From Thermodesulfobium narugense DSM 14796 (GTDB lineage Bacteria; Thermodesulfobiota; Thermodesulfobiia; Thermodesulfobiales; Thermodesulfobiaceae), in the NCBI RefSeq assembly GCF_000212395.1, contig NC_015499.1, forward strand, positions 1,375,421-1,439,420: a stretch of 64,000 nucleotides of DNA, written 5' to 3'. This document shows, piece after piece, positions 63,496 to 64,000 of this stretch; position 1 is the first letter of the stretch, and each line of letters begins with the position of its first letter. The notes under the pieces are model-generated. The model did not search any database. It was not told the DNA's origin and saw only the letters and a list, made by a program, of their open reading frames with translations. Made by a program: the position numbers and the translations under genes.

Positions 63496-63526
63496 ATTAT
63501 ACATTAAAACTCGATTAAGTTTTAAT
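63496..63526. promoter_or_regulatory. Promoter -10 and palindromic operator in the glnQ-arsR divergent region
   Basis: A perfect -10 TATAAT for the minus strand lies at 63496-63501. Directly upstream is a perfect inverted repeat with 9-base arms (63503-63511 and 63518-63526) and a 6-base centre, overlapping the place of the -35. This is where a dimeric repressor such as the divergently encoded ArsR-family protein would bind. Confidence 0.55.
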
Positions 63527-63631
63527 TAAAATTTCATAAAATTTTATATAAGATATTTTTATACATTTTAAAGAAAAATTTGATATGATTATATTTAAAT
63601 CTATATTAATTTAATAACGGAGGTAAAAAAA

Positions 63632-63910
63632 TTGAATTTGGATCAGATTATTAAAATCTCTAATGCTTTAGCAAATGATTCAAGGTTTAAGATTCTTCAA
63701 TCGATCTCTTCAAACCCTAAAATTTCTTGCACTGAAGTTATCAAAGCTCTCGATATCACCCAACCCGCAGTCTCTCATCACTTAAAGATTTTAAACGATG
63801 CAGGTTTAATTGAAATAAACAGAAAGGGTCAATACGGCTTATGTTCTTTAAACAATGCCGTTCTTGAAGACTACCTAAAATCAATACAGAAAATATTTTT
63901 AAAAAAGTAA
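63632..63910 (+). CDS. ArsR-family winged-helix regulator
   Basis: 92 residues, a single winged helix-turn-helix domain: LANDSRFKILQSIS, ISCTEVIKALDITQPAVSHHLKIL (recognition helix) and GQYGLCSLNN. The metal box CxC of arsenite/cadmium sensors is absent; only Cys33 and Cys71 occur, so it may sense something else. The TTG start follows GGAGG. It is divergent from the amino-acid importer and is a candidate for its regulation. The last 90 bases of the window after it show no gene. Confidence 0.85.
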   Translation: MNLDQIIKISNALANDSRFKILQSISSNPKISCTEVIKALDITQPAVSHHLKILNDAGLIEINRKGQYGLCSLNNAVLEDYLKSIQKIFLKK

Positions 63911-64000
63911 AATAAGGGTTTTTAAATCATATTAGTTTTAAAGCATACTATAACTTTTTCTTTTGATTTTTATTACTAAAAATTAAAGAATTAACTATTT

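Noticed and set aside
1-64000. CRISPR array, prophage, transposase or integron
   Set aside because: No regularly spaced repeats, no transposase or integrase frames and no terminal inverted repeats flanking gene blocks were seen; the window is ordinary chromosome.

Overview
This is a 64 kb, AT-rich (roughly one third G+C) stretch of a bacterial chromosome, densely packed in operons on both strands. The gene content points to a hydrogen-using, sulfate/sulfite-reducing anaerobe. There is a complete dsrMKCABD operon with no dsrJOP, an electron-bifurcating HdrABC-MvhDGA complex, rubredoxin and several ferredoxins. A porin relic with an S-layer-homology domain suggests a diderm envelope of the kind that tethers its outer membrane through SLH porins. 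Together with the low G+C this fits the genus Thermodesulfobium or a close relative. That placement is an inference; no rRNA lies in the window.

Layout. 0-2 kb (minus): the edge of a second DsrMK-like module. 2.1-9.5 kb (minus): hdrA, a ferredoxin, hdrC, hdrB, mvhD, mvhG, mvhA and a hydrogenase maturation protease, with a canonical promoter upstream and a strong terminator downstream. 9.9-15.4 kb (plus): valS-folC, three half-size TauE/SafE genes plus the relic of a fourth, and aroQ. 15.5-19.2 kb (minus): rpsB-tsf-pyrH-frr, then hisIE and a gene for TRAP (mtrB). 19.3-27 kb: sixA-like, rubredoxin, a zinc-ribbon membrane protein, lon, a K+ channel with a frameshifted tail, an AI-2E family exporter and an ABC-2 exporter. 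27-36.9 kb (minus): one long operon led by tRNA-Ser(GCT): rplU-rpmA-obg-proB-proA-nadD-uvrA-DUF457-accD-accA. 37-42.7 kb (minus): ferredoxin and the dsr operon. 42.8-44.8 kb (minus): the tRNA thiolation genes mnmA and ttcA, and trxA. 45-53 kb: metE, a UvrD-like helicase, a degenerate metallophosphatase, hisS-aspS. 52.8-54 kb: an exported protein and a broken SLH porin. 54-59.5 kb: an alpha/beta hydrolase and a metal-uptake-like cluster (cooC-like ATPase, FecB/FecCD/FecE-type ABC transporter, methyltransferase) preceded by a structured leader RNA. 59.6-64 kb: a beta-hydroxyacid dehydrogenase, a polar amino-acid ABC importer and a divergent ArsR-type regulator.

How it fits together. Hydrogen oxidised by MvhA/G would pass electrons through MvhD to HdrA, where they are bifurcated to ferredoxin and to a disulfide at HdrB. 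DsrMK links the membrane quinone pool to DsrC, which carries the sulfur released by DsrAB. The metal-uptake cluster and the hydrogenase protease could support nickel enzymes, but the metal is not proven.

The most notable observations are: DsrA has glycine where the fourth cysteine of the siroheme-coupled Fe-S cluster is expected; an orphan leader RNA with a terminator-like hairpin precedes the cooC-ABC operon; TRAP occurs outside the bacilli; half-size TauE genes have undergone tandem duplication and decay; the rubredoxin has a C-x-C first knuckle; and the 3' end of aspS is an abrupt GC-rich patch. No CRISPR array, prophage or insertion sequence was seen.
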